The notes under the pieces: generated by a model
The model's database searches: none
What the model was told of the DNA's origin: nothing
Seen by the model: the letters and a program-made list of their open reading frames with translations, nothing else
NCBI GenBank assembly: GCA_902799905.1
Contig: CADCCB010000003.1
Span: 1-64,000, forward strand
Direction of reading: 5' to 3'
Length of the DNA: 64,000 bases
DNA from: an uncultured Prevotellaceae bacterium
GTDB taxonomy: Bacteria; Bacteroidota; Bacteroidia; Bacteroidales; Bacteroidaceae
In this document: in pieces, positions 48,722 through 57,521 of the stretch
Position numbering within the stretch: position 1 is the stretch's first letter
Layout of the letters: every line of letters starts with the position of its first letter
Translations under genes and position numbers: made by a program

Positions 48722-50101
48722 ATGGAAATCGTCATTATATTCTTCTTGCTGGGACTGGCCGTCGGCGCTTTGTCGGTCTTCTTATGGATGCGCGGACATG
48801 CAAGGGCCCTGGCCGAAAAGGGTGAGCAGCAGGCTGAGGAAAAACGCCGGCTGACCACCGAGCGCGATGTGCTGCAGTCTAAACTGGACAGTACCACACT
48901 GTTCTATGAACGCCAGATCGAGACGCAGAAAAGTCAGCACCAGGAGCAGATGTCCGAACTGAAGACACAGCACCAGGAGCAGATGGCCGAACTGAAGACA
49001 CAGCACCAGGGGCAGATGGCCGAGCAGATGCGGCTGATCAAAGCCGAGATGAATGCCGCTTCGGAGAAGATACTGAAAGAGCGTGCCGAGCAACTGTCGA
49101 CAGCCAACGAACAGCAACTGTCCACCATACTGAACCCGCTGCGTGAGAATATCCGTCAGATGCGGGAGGCTGTGGAGAAAAGCGACCGAGCGCAGACTGT
49201 TTCCATGGAGCGTCTCGATGCTTCCATCAAGGAGAATCTACGCCAGGCACAGGAGGTGGGCGAGCGAGCCGACAAACTGGCTCAGGCACTGACTAGCGAG
49301 AACAAGACGCAGGGCAACTTCGGCGAACTGCGCCTGAAGCAATTGCTCGAGGAGATGGGATTGAAGGAAGGCCTGCAGTTTGAAGAGCAGACCACGTTGC
49401 GTGATGAGCAGGGTAGGACTATCTATGACGAGGAGGAAGGCCACAGGCTCGTCCCTGATGTTATCCTGCATTTTCCTGACGAGCGTGACGTGATCATCGA
49501 CTCGAAGATGTCGTTCACGGCTTTTCAGGACTACTATCATGCCCGTACCGACGAGGAGCGCGAGTCGGCCCTGCGCCGCCATGTGGCCTCTGTGCGCCAG
49601 CATGTCAATGAACTGTCGCGCAAGAACTACAGTCGCTATATCCGCGAGGGTCGCCAACGCCTTGACTTTGTCATGATGTATGTGTTCAGCGAGAGTGCCC
49701 TGCAACTGGCTCTCTCCAGCGATCCCAGCCTATGGCGTGAGGCCTACGACCGTGGTGTCATCATCGCCGGCAGCCAGAGTCTCTTCATCATGCTCCGCGT
49801 GCTGGAGATGTCGTGGAAGCAGATGCGGCAGGTGGAGAACCAGCAGGAAATCATGAAGACGGCAAGCCTGATTGTTGACCGCGTGCAACAGTTCTACGAG
49901 CGTTTCCTCAAGGTTGATGAGCAACTGCATCGCACAGCCGAGTCGTTCGAGGACCTGAAGCGCAGCACGTCATCGTCAGGTATGAGCATCACAACGGCGG
50001 CTGCGAAACTGCTGAAGTTTGGTGCCCAGGAGAATCCCAAGCGGCGTGCCCGACTGCCCAAACAAGATGATGACGAGGAGGGTCAGCAGCACTTGGAATA
50101 G
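48722..50101 (+). CDS. rmuC: DNA recombination protein RmuC
   Basis: 459 residues from MEIVIIFFLLGLAVGALSVF, a membrane helix. Residues 30-180 are coiled coil, including QHQEQM-type 11-residue repeats. The RmuC domain follows: NFGELRLKQLLEEMGLKEGLQF, DVIIDSKMSFTAFQDYY with nuclease-like acids near residue 260, and VMMYVFSESALQLAL. It is thought to limit inversions at short inverted repeats, which is of interest given the number of inverted repeats nearby. Confidence 0.93.
   Translation: MEIVIIFFLLGLAVGALSVFLWMRGHARALAEKGEQQAEEKRRLTTERDVLQSKLDSTTLFYERQIETQKSQHQEQMSELKTQHQEQMAELKTQHQGQMAEQMRLIKAEMNAASEKILKERAEQLSTANEQQLSTILNPLRENIRQMREAVEKSDRAQTVSMERLDASIKENLRQAQEVGERADKLAQALTSENKTQGNFGELRLKQLLEEMGLKEGLQFEEQTTLRDEQGRTIYDEEEGHRLVPDVILHFPDERDVIIDSKMSFTAFQDYYHARTDEERESALRRHVASVRQHVNELSRKNYSRYIREGRQRLDFVMMYVFSESALQLALSSDPSLWREAYDRGVIIAGSQSLFIMLRVLEMSWKQMRQVENQQEIMKTASLIVDRVQQFYERFLKVDEQLHRTAESFEDLKRSTSSSGMSITTAAAKLLKFGAQENPKRRARLPKQDDDEEGQQHLE
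48935..49024 (+). repeat. 33-base tandem repeat inside rmuC
   Basis: Two full units (48935-48967, 48968-49000) and a partial third (49001-49024) code for QHQEQMxELKT in the coiled coil. The units differ by only a few bases. Confidence 0.88.
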
Positions 50102-50141
50102 CCTTTTGACGATAGAAATGAAAAAAAATGCGGGAATCTTG

Positions 50142-50171
50142 TTTGGTTCTCGTATTTTTTGTTTACCTTTG
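50142..50171 (+). promoter_or_regulatory. Promoter of the GH28-GH2 operon
   Basis: TTTG (50142-50145) and TACCTTTG (50164-50171) are 18 bases apart, 30 bases before the GH28 start. Confidence 0.75.
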
Positions 50172-50201
50172 CAACCACGAAGATTAAAAACTAACTATAC
50201 T

Positions 50202-51668
50202 ATGCGTAAAATTACTACAACTCTGTTCGTGCTGATGGTCGCCATGTGTCTTTCAGCCGCTAATCCTTACAAGAAGTATACCGAGAAGTTGCCCTTTGCG
50301 ATGCCGGAGGTGAAGGCTCCTCAGATTCCCAGCCGTCAGGTGCTCCTGTCTGATTTCGGAGCCGATGCAACGGGCAGCAGCCTTTGCACCGATGCCTTTG
50401 CCAAAGCCGTCGATGCGTTGACAGCCAAGGGTGGGGGACACCTGGTGGTGCCCCGTGGTGTGTGGCTCACAGGTCCCGTTGTGTTGAAGTCCAACATCGA
50501 CCTGCATCTTGAAAAGGGTGCCGTCATCCTCTTTGCCGCCGATGAGAGCCTCTATCCGCTCATCAATACCTCGTTCGAGGGTCTCGACACTCGTCGTTGC
50601 CAGTCGCCGTTGAGTGCTCGCGGTGCCACTAACATCAGCATCACGGGCGAGGGTGTCATCGACGGCAACGGCCAGTATTGGCGTCCTGTAAAGAAGCAGA
50701 AGGTGACCGAAGACCATTGGAAGAGGTTGCTCGCACAGCCTGGCAGCGTCGAGATGAAGAAAGGCTACTGGGTGCCCTCCGAGGGCTATGCCAAGGGTGA
50801 GAGTGGTGCCAACATGAATGTGCCTAATGCCAAGACCGAAGAGGAATGGCAGGCCGTGAAGCGTTTCCTGCGCCCTGTTATGATCAGTCTGGTGGAGTGC
50901 AAGAACGTGCTGCTGCAGGGTATCATCTTCCAGAACTCGCCTGCCTGGAACCTCCATCCCCTCATGTGTGAGAACATCATCATCGACCAGGTGCTGGTGC
51001 GCAATCCTGCCTATGCGCAGAATGGCGATGCCCTCGATCTGGAGTCGTGCAAGAATGCGCTCATCGTCAACTCGCGCTTCGATGCCGGCGATGATGGTAT
51101 CTGCATCAAGAGCGGCAAGGACAAGGATGGCCGCCGTCGTGGCATCCCCTGCGAGAATGTGGTGGTAGATGGCTGTACAGTCTTTGCCGGCCACGGTGGT
51201 TTCGTGGTGGGCTCGGAGATGAGCGGTGGCGTGAAGAATATCAAGGTGGGCAACTGCCAGTTCGTGGGTACCGATGTCGGCCTGCGCTTCAAGTCGACCC
51301 GCGGTCGTGGCGGTATTGTTGAGAACATCTTCATCGACGGCATCTCGATGTCAGACATCAGCACCTATGCCCTGACCTTTAATATGTATTATGGTGGCAA
51401 GTCGGTGGCCGAAGTCCTCGAAGAGGGCGGTCAGACGGCGCAGGTGGCCAGCATGCCTGTCACGGAGGAGACACCCATCTTCCGTAACATCGACATTCGC
51501 AACGTGGTTTGTCATCATGCCGGCTTCGCTATGGAGTTCAACGGTCTGCCCGAGATGCCTATCGACGGCATCCACCTGCAAAACCTGTATATCACGGCCA
51601 AGCATGATGCCACCTTCCAGTACAGCAAGAATATCACGAAGGAAAACGTTAACATAACCCTCTACTAA
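50202..51668 (+). CDS. Secreted GH28 polygalacturonase-type glycoside hydrolase
   Basis: 488 residues with a signal peptide (MRKITTTLFVLMVAMCLSAA). It is a right-handed beta-helix of the GH28 family, which hydrolyses galacturonan or rhamnogalacturonan. Catalytic blocks are NGDALDLESCKN near residue 275 and DAGDDGICIKSGKD near residue 293, then GGFVVGSEMSGG near 330 and LRFKSTRGRGG. It sits nine bases before a GH2 gene in an operon without SusC/SusD-like genes. Linkage specificity cannot be read. Confidence 0.92.
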   Translation: MRKITTTLFVLMVAMCLSAANPYKKYTEKLPFAMPEVKAPQIPSRQVLLSDFGADATGSSLCTDAFAKAVDALTAKGGGHLVVPRGVWLTGPVVLKSNIDLHLEKGAVILFAADESLYPLINTSFEGLDTRRCQSPLSARGATNISITGEGVIDGNGQYWRPVKKQKVTEDHWKRLLAQPGSVEMKKGYWVPSEGYAKGESGANMNVPNAKTEEEWQAVKRFLRPVMISLVECKNVLLQGIIFQNSPAWNLHPLMCENIIIDQVLVRNPAYAQNGDALDLESCKNALIVNSRFDAGDDGICIKSGKDKDGRRRGIPCENVVVDGCTVFAGHGGFVVGSEMSGGVKNIKVGNCQFVGTDVGLRFKSTRGRGGIVENIFIDGISMSDISTYALTFNMYYGGKSVAEVLEEGGQTAQVASMPVTEETPIFRNIDIRNVVCHHAGFAMEFNGLPEMPIDGIHLQNLYITAKHDATFQYSKNITKENVNITLY

Positions 51669-51677
51669 ATCCCAACG

Positions 51678-54080
51678 ATGAAACCAAACCGACTGTTCCT
51701 GCTCGCCTTGCTGTTGTCCGTAGTGACAACGGGTGTGGCTCAAACGCGCTCCGTCCTTGACCTTGACTTCGGCTGGCGCTTCCATTTGGGCGATGTGCCA
51801 CAAGCCGCCCAGCCCGCTTTCGATGATAGTGGCTGGCGTCTGGTCAACGTGCCTCACGACTTCCAGATAGAGCAGCCCTGGGTGGCTCCTGCTGCCGATG
51901 AGAAAGCCGACAACAGCGATGCTGCTGCCAACATCAAGAGCCGTCTCTCCAGCCGTGGCTTCAAGGAGATGGGCAAGGGCTGGTATCGCCTGCATCTGAC
52001 GCCTGCCGACTCGTTGCGTGGCCGCCGTCATGTGTTGCAGTTCGATGGCATCATCTATACGGCCGATGTCTATCTGAATGGGGAGCGCATCGGCGGGACC
52101 GACTACGGCTATGTGGGCTTCGAGATTGATGTTACCGACAAGTTGAAGATCGGACAGGACAACGTGATTGCGGTCTGTGCCGATACGCGTGAGCCCAACA
52201 ACTCGCGCTGGTACACCGGAGGCGGACTGTACAGGTTTGTCAGGTTGGTGAGCACCTCGCGCGACTTGTTCTTCGAGCGCCATCCCTTGCAGATCACCAC
52301 CCGTGACAACCGCTTCGTGACCATCTCGGCCGAGGTGAATGTCAAGGGACGCGACAAGAAGATGCCTGTGGCCCTGCGCATTCTCGACCCTCAGAGACGC
52401 GAGGTCTATCAGGGTAGGGTAGAGATGCGTCGTTCCACCCCCACTCGCATTGTTGAGCAGAGGCTGGCCGAGGTGGAGATTCCAGATGCCCAACTGTGGG
52501 ACACGGAACATCCTAACCTCTATACCGTTGAGGCGACGCTCTATAATGAAAAAGGTGTAGCCGTCGATGTGTGCCAAGCGCATTTCGGCATCCGAACCGT
52601 TGAGTTCACGCCCGACCGCGGTCTGCTGCTCAACGGCCAGAAGGTGCTGCTGAAGGGCTATGCCAACCACCACTCGCTGGGTGCTCTCGGAGCCGCTGCC
52701 TATCCGCGGGCCATCGAGAAGCGCATTCTGCTGATGAAGGAGTTTGGCATCAACCACATAAGGACTTCACACAATCCCTACAGCCGCGAGTTCATCGAAC
52801 TCTGCGACAAGTACGGCATCCTTGTTGTCGATGAACTCTACGACAAGTGGACACGCCAGCATACCGGCGGACGCGTGGCGTTCACCCAACTGTGGCAGAA
52901 CGACATCCCTGAGTGGGTCAAGCGCGACCGCAATTCTCCCTCGGTGGTGCTCTGGAGTCTGGGCAACGAGTTGCAGCAGGACCCCAACCAGCCGTTCAAC
53001 GACTTCGGCGTGACCATGTACCGCCTGATGCGCCCGCTCGTAGCCCGTTACGACTCCACCCGTTTGGTCACCGTGGCCATGCACCCGCGCTATCGCAACT
53101 GGCAGACCGACTCGCTGCCTTGCGACCTGGCTATGGTCACCGATGTGCAGTCGTATAATTATAGGTATATGTACTTCCCTGGCGACGGTCGCCGCTTCCC
53201 CTGGATGAAGTTCTACCAGAGCGAGGCCTCCACGCAGGCCATGGGTCAGAACTACTTCGAGATGGACCTTAATCGCGTCATCGGACTGGCCTACTGGGGA
53301 GCCATCGACTATCTGGGCGAGAGCATGGGATGGCCTGCCAAGGGATGGTCTCAGGGCGTGTTCTACATCGACCTCGAGCCGAAGCCTAAGGCCTACTACA
53401 TGAAGTCGTTCTTCAAACCTGAAGAGCCTGTGGTCCACCTGGCTTTCCTCGAGAGCGAGAATGCTGAGATGTGGAATGGCGTGAAGATGGGCAACGACCG
53501 CATGACGGAACTATGGAACCGTCCGCAGGGCTCGAAGGTCAACACCATTGTCTATACCAACGCCGACGAGGTGGAACTGCTGCTCAACGGCAAGAGCCTG
53601 GGGCGCAAGCAGAACGATGTGAAAAATGCCAAGATGCGCAATCAGATACGCTGGGGCGAGATTGCCTATGAGCGGGGCACGCTCGAGGCCGTGGCTTATA
53701 CCGACGGCAAGGTGGTGGCGCGTCATAAGGTGGTGACTACCGGCGAGGCTGTGAAGTTGACAGCCGAGGCCGACCAGCCCCTCTGGCAGGCCGACGGACA
53801 GGACTTGCAGCATGTGCGCATCGTGGCTGTAGATAGCAAGGGTCGCCGAGTGCTGACGGCTCACGACGAGGTGACGTTCCGTGTGGAGGGCGAGGCCGAC
53901 ATCGTGGGTGTCATCAATGGCGACATCAATTCCGACGAGATGACCGTTGGCAACAGCCGCTCGCTCTTCCTGGGCACGTGTACCGTCATCCTGCGCTCCC
54001 ACCGGCAGGCTGGACCCGTCACCCTCACGGCCACAGCTCCAGGATTGAAGACTGTGAAACTGAAGTTACAGACCAACTGA
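51678..54080 (+). CDS. Secreted GH2 beta-galactosidase-like glycoside hydrolase
   Basis: 800 residues with a signal peptide ending near VAQ (residue 22). The order is jelly-roll sugar-binding domain (LDFGWRFHLGD, VPHDFQIEQPWV), immunoglobulin-like domain, then TIM barrel with SVVLWSLGNELQQDP (acid/base Glu near residue 429) and KFYQSEAST (nucleophile Glu near residue 515), and C-terminal Ig-like domains. It probably removes beta-galactose or a related sugar from pectin side chains together with the GH28 enzyme. Confidence 0.92.
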   Translation: MKPNRLFLLALLLSVVTTGVAQTRSVLDLDFGWRFHLGDVPQAAQPAFDDSGWRLVNVPHDFQIEQPWVAPAADEKADNSDAAANIKSRLSSRGFKEMGKGWYRLHLTPADSLRGRRHVLQFDGIIYTADVYLNGERIGGTDYGYVGFEIDVTDKLKIGQDNVIAVCADTREPNNSRWYTGGGLYRFVRLVSTSRDLFFERHPLQITTRDNRFVTISAEVNVKGRDKKMPVALRILDPQRREVYQGRVEMRRSTPTRIVEQRLAEVEIPDAQLWDTEHPNLYTVEATLYNEKGVAVDVCQAHFGIRTVEFTPDRGLLLNGQKVLLKGYANHHSLGALGAAAYPRAIEKRILLMKEFGINHIRTSHNPYSREFIELCDKYGILVVDELYDKWTRQHTGGRVAFTQLWQNDIPEWVKRDRNSPSVVLWSLGNELQQDPNQPFNDFGVTMYRLMRPLVARYDSTRLVTVAMHPRYRNWQTDSLPCDLAMVTDVQSYNYRYMYFPGDGRRFPWMKFYQSEASTQAMGQNYFEMDLNRVIGLAYWGAIDYLGESMGWPAKGWSQGVFYIDLEPKPKAYYMKSFFKPEEPVVHLAFLESENAEMWNGVKMGNDRMTELWNRPQGSKVNTIVYTNADEVELLLNGKSLGRKQNDVKNAKMRNQIRWGEIAYERGTLEAVAYTDGKVVARHKVVTTGEAVKLTAEADQPLWQADGQDLQHVRIVAVDSKGRRVLTAHDEVTFRVEGEADIVGVINGDINSDEMTVGNSRSLFLGTCTVILRSHRQAGPVTLTATAPGLKTVKLKLQTN

Positions 54081-54091
54081 ACATTTAAAAC

Positions 54092-54188
54092 AACCACGAA
54101 TTTCACGAATTATACGAATTGGCTAGTGCTCGAATATAATAATAGTGCGCAGCCTAAATAATTCGTATAATTCGTGAAATTCGTGGTT
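54092..54188. repeat. Perfect 29-base inverted repeat, probable bidirectional terminator
   Basis: Arms 54092-54120 and 54160-54188 are exact reverse complements around a 39-base loop. Each arm contains near-direct 8-9 base units (CACGAATTT, CACGAATTA, TACGAATT). It lies between the converging GH2 and rpiB genes. Confidence 0.92.
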
Positions 54189-54220
54189 AAAAAACTTGCG
54201 TAATCTCGTGTTCCTGCTTG

Positions 54221-54658
54221 TTAGACGGGAATCTTGTCGATGCGTTTCTGGTGGCGTCCGCCCTCGAACTCGGTGGCGAAGAACTCATCCATGATCTTGC
54301 GAGCCATCTCCTCGTCGATGAAGCGACCGGGCATCACCAGCACGTTGGCGTTGTTGTGCTGACGGATGAGGTGGGCAATCTCCGGAATCCAGCACAAGCC
54401 GGCACGAATGCTCTGATGCTTGTTCAGCGTCATGTTGATTCCCTCGCCGCTGCCGCAGATGGCTATGCCGGGGAATACCTCGCCAGCCTCGATGCCGCGG
54501 GCCAGGGCGTGGCCGAAGTCTGAGTAGTCGCACGACTCCTCGCTATAGGTGCCGTAGTCCTTGTACTCCATGCCCTTCTCCTCCAGATACTTCTTCACAA
54601 ACTGTTTTAAAGGGAAGCCGGCGTGATCGCTGGCCAGTCCGATAATCTGATGTTCCAT
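54221..54658 (-). CDS. rpiB: Ribose-5-phosphate isomerase B
   Basis: 145 residues. GLASDHAGFPLKQFVKKYLEEKG at the N-terminus and CGSGEGINMTLNKHQSIRAGLC near residue 70 are the RpiB/LacAB signatures; the Cys is the usual base. It interconverts ribose 5-phosphate and ribulose 5-phosphate in the pentose phosphate pathway. It lies 32 bases behind the xylanase gene on the same strand, which would suit pentose use after xylan breakdown. Confidence 0.95.
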   Translation of the reverse strand: MEHQIIGLASDHAGFPLKQFVKKYLEEKGMEYKDYGTYSEESCDYSDFGHALARGIEAGEVFPGIAICGSGEGINMTLNKHQSIRAGLCWIPEIAHLIRQHNNANVLVMPGRFIDEEMARKIMDEFFATEFEGGRHQKRIDKIPV

Positions 54659-54690
54659 AGTAATTTATGTGTTTTGATTGATAGATAGAT

Positions 54691-56580
54691 TTAACGCTTC
54701 ACCACCTTCTTGCCGTTGATGATGTAGAGACCGGCGGGCAGTTCGTCCGTGGTCGAAGTCTGCATGCGCAGGCCCTGCAGGTTGTAGTATGGGCCGTTGG
54801 CTGTTGGCCGTTGGCTGTTGGCTGCCTCAACATCCTTGATGCCGTTGACAGGCTCGCCGCCGTTCAGTCCGCGCACGAAGCCGGCATAGACATGCTTGCG
54901 GTAGTAGTTGAGGTCCCAGATGCCCACAGGTGTGTTGGCGCGCCATCCGCTGTTCGAGGGCGAATCGGTGGTACACCATTGGCAAATGCCCCATTGCTGT
55001 TCGGGAGGAACGATGGTAAAGTATTGCTCGATAATCCATTGGTAGAAGTTGGCCATTTCCTTGTGCTGGGCTTCAGTCATATTGCCTGTAGCAACGCTAT
55101 TGCCGTTAGCATCGTTATAACCCATATCCAACTCGCTGACACGAACCAGTTTGCCTGATTTTGCCATCGCCTTGAACATGCCTTTGATGGCTGTCTTCAG
55201 GTTGTTCTGTGCGGTGGTGTTCTTATTGAACGAGATGTGCATCTGCGTGCCTATACCATCAATCTTGGTTACGCCGTCAGCCTCCCACTTCTGAATCCAA
55301 CCAATGATCGACCATACTTTCTTACTTGCCGTAATGCCATTCTTGGTAGTCAAGTCCCATGTTCCCTCCAGGTTATAGTCGTTGATGAAGAGTTTCACGT
55401 CCTCCGGGCCATACTCGCGGGCCAGGCGACAAGCCTGACGCACATATTCCAGGTCGCCCATGTAGTCCTGCCAGAAGAAGGCATCGCCGCCCACATCCCA
55501 TGTGGCATCAGGATTGCCATTAGGATTATAGGCCGAAGAGTGCTGCAGCAGGTAGTTGCCGCTACCGTCGTTGCCACCGCCCGAGATAGCCTCGTTCACC
55601 AGGTCCCAGCCCTTCACCTTGCCGTCGCAGGCCGTCATCATGCCCTTCATCCACTTGTCCATCGCATAGACCAGCGTGTCGTGCATCTCCTGAGCCGTCT
55701 GGGGAATCATCTTGGCAGGCTTGTTACCCTCAATCTTGATGTTCTTGACATAGACCTCGCCCACATAGTTGGGCACGTGAATCAACAGGAAACTGCTCTC
55801 CATCGTGGGTTTGACGTTGACTGACACATTCTGCCACTCGGTGTTGAAATTGAACGACACGTTGGAGCCGCCGCCCCAGTCACCAAGACGTCCATCCAAC
55901 TTGCCCGACTTTGAGCCTTTGACGGTCATCGTCATCTTGTAACTCTTGCCTTTCTCAAGGAGGATATCACCCCAGGGAACAAACTGCACCTCCCATGAAT
56001 ACGACTTGGTGGTTTTCACCTTAAGACCATTGGTGGCGTCGAAAGAAATGGTGTAGCCATAGGTCGTCTCGTCGGCCTTCCAGCCTACGGTCTTGTCCTT
56101 GGTAAAATTCTTGCTGGCCACCTCTGCAAACACCTCGCCAGCCTCGGGGTCGGGCTTATCCTGCAACAACGACAACAGCCAGCCCTTAGGCTGCTGAGCA
56201 TGCCAGGCCAGCGTGTGTCCATAGACGTTGAGCCCTGCCGCCGTGGCCGTGTTCACGTAGTTTTTTACGGTCGTGAAGTTCATGTTGCCGTTGCCATCCA
56301 CGCAACTGGCCATCTTCATGGCGTTGCCAGCCACCGTCTCGGTGAAGTTGGCGTTGGTCAACTTATATACCGTGGTCTTCTTCAGGTAGTCGCTCACGGT
56401 CGTGCCTGCACCGAGTTTGAAGTTGGGGTAATTCTCATAGTTGATATAATCCTTCAGTCCCAGATAGTCATCCAGGTACCGGTAGTTATCGTTGTTGGGC
56501 TTGCCCACTTCAAAGTTCTCCTGTGCCACGGCCGGTGCCGCAAGACCTACGGAGAGCAGTAATAAGTACAATTTTCTCAT
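54691..56580 (-). CDS. GH10 endo-1,4-beta-xylanase with an inserted carbohydrate-binding module
   Basis: 629 residues with a signal peptide (cleavage near VAQ). GH10 sequence begins at about residue 38 and runs to HTLAWHAQQPKGWL near residue 130. Residues 155-300 are a beta-rich CBM4/9-like insertion (YGYTISFDATNGLKVKTTKSYSWEVQFVPW). The barrel then resumes with WDLVNEAISGG (acid/base Glu near 333) and VSELDMGYND (nucleophile near 483). GH10 enzymes split in this way are known from Prevotella and Bacteroides. The tail GLYIINGKKVVKR resembles the C-terminal secretion signals of the phylum. A heptamer-coded NSQRPTANG lies just before it. Confidence 0.94.
   Translation of the reverse strand: MRKLYLLLLSVGLAAPAVAQENFEVGKPNNDNYRYLDDYLGLKDYINYENYPNFKLGAGTTVSDYLKKTTVYKLTNANFTETVAGNAMKMASCVDGNGNMNFTTVKNYVNTATAAGLNVYGHTLAWHAQQPKGWLLSLLQDKPDPEAGEVFAEVASKNFTKDKTVGWKADETTYGYTISFDATNGLKVKTTKSYSWEVQFVPWGDILLEKGKSYKMTMTVKGSKSGKLDGRLGDWGGGSNVSFNFNTEWQNVSVNVKPTMESSFLLIHVPNYVGEVYVKNIKIEGNKPAKMIPQTAQEMHDTLVYAMDKWMKGMMTACDGKVKGWDLVNEAISGGGNDGSGNYLLQHSSAYNPNGNPDATWDVGGDAFFWQDYMGDLEYVRQACRLAREYGPEDVKLFINDYNLEGTWDLTTKNGITASKKVWSIIGWIQKWEADGVTKIDGIGTQMHISFNKNTTAQNNLKTAIKGMFKAMAKSGKLVRVSELDMGYNDANGNSVATGNMTEAQHKEMANFYQWIIEQYFTIVPPEQQWGICQWCTTDSPSNSGWRANTPVGIWDLNYYRKHVYAGFVRGLNGGEPVNGIKDVEAANSQRPTANGPYYNLQGLRMQTSTTDELPAGLYIINGKKVVKR
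54792..54826 (-). repeat. Five tandem heptamers (ACAGCCA type) inside the xylanase gene
   Basis: On the plus strand the units read GGCCGTT, GGCTGTT, GGCCGTT, GGCTGTT, GGCTGCC. In the coding sense this is AACAGCC/AACGGCC alternating, a register shift of the unit in nspC (33620-33654). It codes for part of the linker before the C-terminal tail. Confidence 0.9.
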
Positions 56581-56614
56581 GCTGGTTTCTAACTATTATA
56601 TGATTATGACGCTG

Positions 56615-56645
56615 CAAAGGTACGAATAAGTGAGCAAAATGCAAA
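56615..56645 (-). promoter_or_regulatory. Promoter of the xylanase-rpiB unit
   Basis: On the minus strand TTTG (56642-56645) and TACCTTTG (56615-56622) are 19 bases apart, 34 bases before the start codon. Confidence 0.82.
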
Positions 56646-56722
56646 AGGAAAACAAGTTTTTCTTTTCATTTTCGAGCGGAAGTACCTTCTATAGTGCTCT
56701 GTTCGAATGCCTTGCATTGCTC

Positions 56723-56823
56723 GTTCCGATGCTTCCTTTGGGGGGTAAGGAAGCATTCCTTCGGCTGTTGCTAAGCATCCGAATGGGGCGTAGATGACGT
56801 TCGGACGCCCCGTCCGAGGCATT
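56723..56823 (+). repeat. Double-hairpin module, copy 2
   Basis: 101 bases, about 93 percent identical to 28582-28683 by direct comparison, with both stems kept. Relative to its primase fragment it points the opposite way to copy 1. Confidence 0.9.
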
Positions 56824-56861
56824 GCGATGAATGTCCTTGCCGACAAATTGCTATTACAAGA

Positions 56862-57115
56862 TAGGTCAATTGACCCTTGTTACACCCTGAATCGCCCACT
56901 AGTTGGGTCATTAATCCGCACATTTCCTCCCACGAGCGATTAGGATACTGAAATTCTGCGTCGCTGATATGTGCGCCAAGTGAGGGGAAAAGCATCGGAA
57001 CCAGGGGTTCATACATGTCTTTTGAGGCCTGTGAGAGCAGTAATTTGATACATTCTATACCTTTTCCGAGGTTAGGCATCTCGGGAGCCTTCTGATTACT
57101 AATGTCGTATCTCAT
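56862..57115 (-). pseudogene. N-terminal fragment of a DUF3987-type primase/helicase, copy 2
   Basis: The fragment begins MRYDISNQKAPEMPNLGKG and keeps KLLLSQASKDMYEPLVPMLF, HISDAEFQYPNRSW and GDSGCNKGQLT, then about ten more family-like residues (LVIAICR) before it runs into the hairpin module. As in copy 1, only the region up to the Walker A-like loop remains. The last ~160 bases of the shared part are nearly identical to 28292-28557, so the two loci have a recent common origin or exchange sequence. Confidence 0.65.
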
Positions 57116-57154
57116 TGATTTACTGCTTTTTAGATGAATTATTACTGACCGTCC

Positions 57155-57301
57155 ATTTCAATTTCAATTATTTCAGTTTCTTTTTTGAGGGGTCAAACCT
57201 CCGTCTATTTATATATAACTATCTATATATTAATTAGTTATATAGTATATAAGGGGAATTGAAACCCTCTTTGTTTAAATTGAAATAACTGAAATTGAAA
57301 T
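57155..57301 (-). repeat. Copy 2 of the inverted triple-repeat core (iteron-like)
   Basis: In the sense of the primase fragment the first arm (57281-57301) reads ATTTCA, ATTTCA, GTT, ATTTCA. The second arm (57155-57175) is its inverse with one difference. The 105-base centre shares the TATATAACTAATTAATATAT and GATAGTTATATATA tracts with copy 1. The core lies 39 bases before the primase fragment start. Confidence 0.9.
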
Positions 57302-57521
57302 AAGACTCAGTTTTGTGGCTCTCAAACAAAACGATTTCGCGTTTTTTCATATCTGATTATCTTTGCCTCACCTTCGAAAGCACAGATCTCTGCGGCCAGG
57401 GTGTTGAGGTTGTGGAAACGACTATGGGTGTCGATTGCATGTGTATCAGCGGATAGCTGCCGCGACCGTAGTAGTCGTGCCTTGCGTGGACGATAGGATA
57501 AGGCCTCCATTTCTTTTTCCT
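57302..57521. other. Intergenic stretch between the repeat element and radA
   Basis: 220 bases. A plus-strand TATCTTTG box is present at 57358-57365 with TTTC about 19 bases upstream. A 62-codon minus-strand frame (57322-57510) has no recognisable family and no ribosome-binding context I trust. I see nothing else. Confidence 0.4.

Noticed and set aside
56604..56846. Short minus-strand frames with a TGRPNVIYAP...EGMLPYPPKEASER pattern in both double-hairpin modules (also 28505-28690)
   Set aside because: The pattern is shared because the DNA is shared; both frames are dominated by two hairpins and lack a plausible start and ribosome-binding context. I treat the module as a DNA or RNA element, though a peptide is not fully excluded.
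57322..57510. A 62-codon minus-strand frame between the repeat core and radA
   Set aside because: No recognisable family, no convincing start context and part of an otherwise decayed interval; kept only as a note.
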